64,000 nt of DNA, from the NCBI GenBank assembly GCA_028245195.1, contig JAOKCF010000007.1, positions 38,801 through 102,800 on the forward strand, written 5' to 3'. Position 1 is the first letter of the stretch. Each line of letters starts with the position of its first letter. The notes beneath the pieces are model-generated. The model searched no databases. It was not told the origin of the DNA and worked only from the letters and a program-made list of their open reading frames with translations. Both the position numbers and the translations under genes were made by a program. This stretch comes from Vicingaceae bacterium. Its GTDB lineage: Bacteria > Bacteroidota > Bacteroidia > Flavobacteriales_E > Vicingaceae. This document shows, piece after piece, positions 61,958-64,000 of the stretch.

Positions 61958-62957
61958 AAAAGAAAAAATTTTGACCTTCTTCAAGATTTAGCTTTTCTAA
62001 AAATTCAATGATTTCTGATTTTGCATTTTTCAATGCAACCGTAATTATTATTTGAGGACTATCTTTAGTAGCAATACTTTCAAACGATTCCATAAGTTGG
62101 TCGTAAATTTCTTTGCCATGCTTTTTAGGATTGTTACTCACCCAAGTAAAAGGAATCTCCAATGCTTGTAATTTTTTTGCTAAATCCTTTCCTTTCTTTC
62201 CCGCTCCCCAAACTAATAATGGTCTATTTGAGTTGTATTTAAGGCTTAAGAAGTAACGTAACTTAATCTCGAAAAAGGTGCACGCAGCATATTTTTCGTC
62301 ATTTCTGCTGCTTCGTTCTTTATGGTCACGCCAAAGGTGAGTAATAGCATCTAATCCCGCAACTTTCAAGCCTGCCTTATACATCCTAAAAACCAAATCA
62401 TAATCCTCAGGGTAAATTTCGGAGTTGAATGCACCGCATTTCTCAAAATCGGATCGATACATCAACCAATTCGGAGAGGCAATAACACATTCTTTAAATA
62501 ACTCCTTCCAGTGCGAATTCGTTTCGCAAAGGTTGTTTAGCCAATTTTGGTAGTTCAAATAACCTTCATTCACTCCCTCTGCGGCAAAATATTCTACCTT
62601 ACCAGTTGCTATTGTCCCTTTACCTTGCTGCTGTAATTTATCTTTTAGTAAAGCCAACTTTTCGGGCAACATTAAGTCGTCAGCATCCATTCTATGAATT
62701 AGATTTCCATGGCTTAAGGCATAACCACACTTTAAGGCGTCAATGATTCCACTACCTTTATTTTTAATGTATTGAATACGCTCATCAACGGCACTAAACC
62801 AGTTCAAAATGTCTTCGCTATTGTCTGTGGAACAATCATTCACTGCAATGAGTTCCCAATTCTGCTCCGTTTGACCTTGAATGCTAATAATACAATCTTC
62901 GAGATACAATCCGGCATTTTTAACCGGCATTATGATTGATATTAGCTCATTTTCCAT
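61950..62957 (-). CDS. Glycosyltransferase family 2
   Basis: The start is set at 62957 (MENELISIIMPVKNAGLYL); the ORF track adds 27 residues that overlap the previous gene. The 335-residue protein is a GT-A enzyme with PVKNAGLYLEDCIISIQGQ, WELIAVNDCSTDNSEDIL and the metal-binding DxD in HRMDADDLMLPEKLAL, followed by YPEDYDLVFRMYKAG. The last 90 residues have PLLVWGAGKKGKDLAKKLQ, a Rossmann-like nucleotide loop often attached to such GTs. Donor unknown. Its end overlaps the asparaginase relic by eight bases. Confidence 0.88.
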   Translation of the reverse strand: MENELISIIMPVKNAGLYLEDCIISIQGQTEQNWELIAVNDCSTDNSEDILNWFSAVDERIQYIKNKGSGIIDALKCGYALSHGNLIHRMDADDLMLPEKLALLKDKLQQQGKGTIATGKVEYFAAEGVNEGYLNYQNWLNNLCETNSHWKELFKECVIASPNWLMYRSDFEKCGAFNSEIYPEDYDLVFRMYKAGLKVAGLDAITHLWRDHKERSSRNDEKYAACTFFEIKLRYFLSLKYNSNRPLLVWGAGKKGKDLAKKLQALEIPFTWVSNNPKKHGKEIYDQLMESFESIATKDSPQIIITVALKNAKSEIIEFLEKLNLEEGQNFFFFS

Positions 62958-62958
62958 A

Positions 62959-63255
62959 TTAGAGTAATAGGTGTAACTGATCGGTGCTCCACGCTTCCGC
63001 TTTCTCTGCAAAAAGTGGTTTGGTTTTGGACCACGCATTTTTGAACAAGTCAGAATGCCTATAGTTTTCTAGTGCTTGAACATTTTCCCAATGACTATAA
63101 GTAAAAAATATACACGGGTTATCGGAAGATTGTAGCATTTGCAAATGCAATACTCCAGGAAAAGCTCGAATGTGTTCTTTCGATTCCTCCAACACTAGTT
63201 TAAAAGTCTCTATTTCCTCTTCACGAAAGGTTAACTTAACTATTCTAACGATCAT
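62959..63255 (-). CDS. Antibiotic biosynthesis monooxygenase (ABM) domain protein
   Basis: The 98-residue single-domain protein has the dimeric ferredoxin-like ABM pattern: MIVRIVKLTFREEEIETFK, FPGVLHLQMLQSSDNPCIFFTYSHWENVQALENYRHS and a final WST segment. Activity of such small proteins ranges from heme or quinone oxidation to none known. It overlaps the preceding SAM hydrolase gene by 11 bases and is one base from the GT2 gene. Confidence 0.85.
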   Translation of the reverse strand: MIVRIVKLTFREEEIETFKLVLEESKEHIRAFPGVLHLQMLQSSDNPCIFFTYSHWENVQALENYRHSDLFKNAWSKTKPLFAEKAEAWSTDQLHLLL

Positions 63256-64000
63256 AAAATTCTATTCTAACAATATCAGATTCCTGCATACCGAGTAGCT
63301 TGCTTGCGTTTCCTTTGTTCATAGCAATTTCTAACATTCCAATGGAACTAAAGAGTGCTAACTTTTCTCCTTCCGGAACATCGCTATACACTTTGCTAAT
63401 GGAAGTAATGTCGTAATCTCCCCTTCGGAACTCAATTTTAAACTCTCTACCCTGACCAAAGGTTTTAAAGAAAGCATTGTCAATATTTGTGATAATGTTA
63501 CCGTAATGGTCAATGTGTATGGCCATTCCTTTTATAATGTTGCCAACAGAAACGGCTCTAAATAATCCTTTTTCGTTCCATTCGGTCGTAACCTTTCCGA
63601 TCATTTCTAAGGTGCCACCTTTTATAATGTGACAGGCTGCTTTGGTAAATATGTCCTTGGTAGGAAAGGTTAGTGCATCTGGATTTACCATGATGCCTAT
63701 TTCAAACATTTTTTTAGGTTTCTCATCAAAAATCAAGGAAAAGATTCCATTATCGGCACCAATAAAGTATTGTCCTTTGAGCACCACAACTAAACTCACT
63801 GCCTTTTCACTAATTTCTGGATTCACCCCAATAATGTGAATCGTTCCTTCTGGGAAGTCAGAAAATGCGTTTTTTAAAGTGTACGCTGCTTTTAAAATAT
63901 CGTAAGTAGGAATTTCGTGTGAAATATCAACAATGGTAGCTTCCGGACATTCACTTAAAATGCTCCCTTTCAAAACCCCAACATAATGGTCTTTTGTGCC
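63245..64000 (-). CDS. SAM hydroxide adenosyltransferase (DUF62), 5' end outside the window
   Basis: The frame is open to the right edge, where it reads GTKDHYVGVLKGSIL, part of the conserved N-terminus (DFGTKDxYVG) of the SAM hydroxide adenosyltransferase/fluorinase family. The track start at 63973 is internal. Further motifs are VDISHEIPTYDILKAAYTL, IIGVNPEI, FIGADNGIFSLIF and HIDHYGNIITNI. Family members split SAM to adenosine and methionine using activated water. At least 251 residues are visible; about 10-15 residues are missing at the start. Confidence 0.9.
   Translation of the reverse strand, partial: GTKDHYVGVLKGSILSECPEATIVDISHEIPTYDILKAAYTLKNAFSDFPEGTIHIIGVNPEISEKAVSLVVVLKGQYFIGADNGIFSLIFDEKPKKMFEIGIMVNPDALTFPTKDIFTKAACHIIKGGTLEMIGKVTTEWNEKGLFRAVSVGNIIKGMAIHIDHYGNIITNIDNAFFKTFGQGREFKIEFRRGDYDITSISKVYSDVPEGEKLALFSSIGMLEIAMNKGNASKLLGMQESDIVRIEFYDR

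Noticed and set aside
1-64000. Insertion sequences, CRISPR arrays, tRNA or rRNA genes
   Set aside because: No transposase motif, regular spaced repeats, tRNA cloverleaf with CCA-type end or rRNA-like stretch was noticed on either strand; short tRNA genes could escape reading by eye.

Overview
The window looks like a contiguous chromosomal piece of a low-GC marine-type Bacteroidota, most likely a member of the Flavobacteriales (Cryomorphaceae-like). The reasons are the lineage-typical families (DUF4834, DUF4783, YfhO, TamL-like surface lipoprotein, GldI-type FKBP lipoproteins, a type IX secretion C-terminal sorting domain, the 288-residue SigA without region 1.1, futalosine-route MqnE), lipoprotein signals of the Bacteroidota kind, promoters of the TTG...TAnnTTTG type in front of several genes, and the general lack of strong Shine-Dalgarno sequences. 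I found no rRNA, tRNA, CRISPR array, intact insertion sequence, phage or origin. This is an assignment by eye; no search was run.

Region 1-14 kb is a surface-glycan region: YfhO membrane protein, then a minus-strand operon neuA-neuB-neuD-sugar isomerase-CBS/aminotransferase-glycosyltransferase that should make and use a CMP-activated nonulosonic (sialic/legionaminic-like) acid. Divergent from it are a GT-B-like transferase and a Wzx-type flippase, both starting with TTG, followed by a methyltransferase and a PhyH oxygenase. Region 14-25 kb is housekeeping: BrkB-like membrane protein, nadC, rlmH, galE, a WbpB-like dehydrogenase, rho, mpl, and a LYS1/alanine-dehydrogenase-like enzyme. Region 25-38 kb has peptidases (S9A, DUF885), the nrnA-FKBP-FKBP-FKBP operon, a flavoprotein lacking the redox disulfide, and an MbnH-MbnP pair that probably builds a copper site. 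Region 38-54 kb is again core: miaA, AddA-like helicase-nuclease, rpe, rpoD/sigA, pnp, rpsO, accD, fbaB, TamL, an RNA methylase, an HxlR regulator with its divergent reductase gene, and mqnE. Region 54-64 kb holds an M43 metalloprotease with a sorting tail, the AddB-like nuclease, mnmA, a GT2 transferase and the start of a SAM hydrolase gene.

The most unusual property is a scatter of small broken genes between core genes. A DUF3667 protein and a lipoprotein are each cut by one in-frame TAA. A YtxH gene carries at least three lesions. A PKD fragment abuts a truncated small gene. An 82-residue ORF is disrupted by three tandem copies of an 8-bp unit. An isoaspartyl-peptidase relic has TAA at codon 2, a precise 10-bp tandem duplication that shifts the frame, and a missing 3' part. 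Removing the duplicated bases restores the reading frame exactly in both of the last two cases. Other points of interest are the CBS-aminotransferase fusion in the nonulosonate operon, the MbnP/MbnH pair, and two identical 22-bp direct-repeat operators spaced 31 bp apart between the HxlR gene and its target. I did not find a clear-cut new defence or mobile system.
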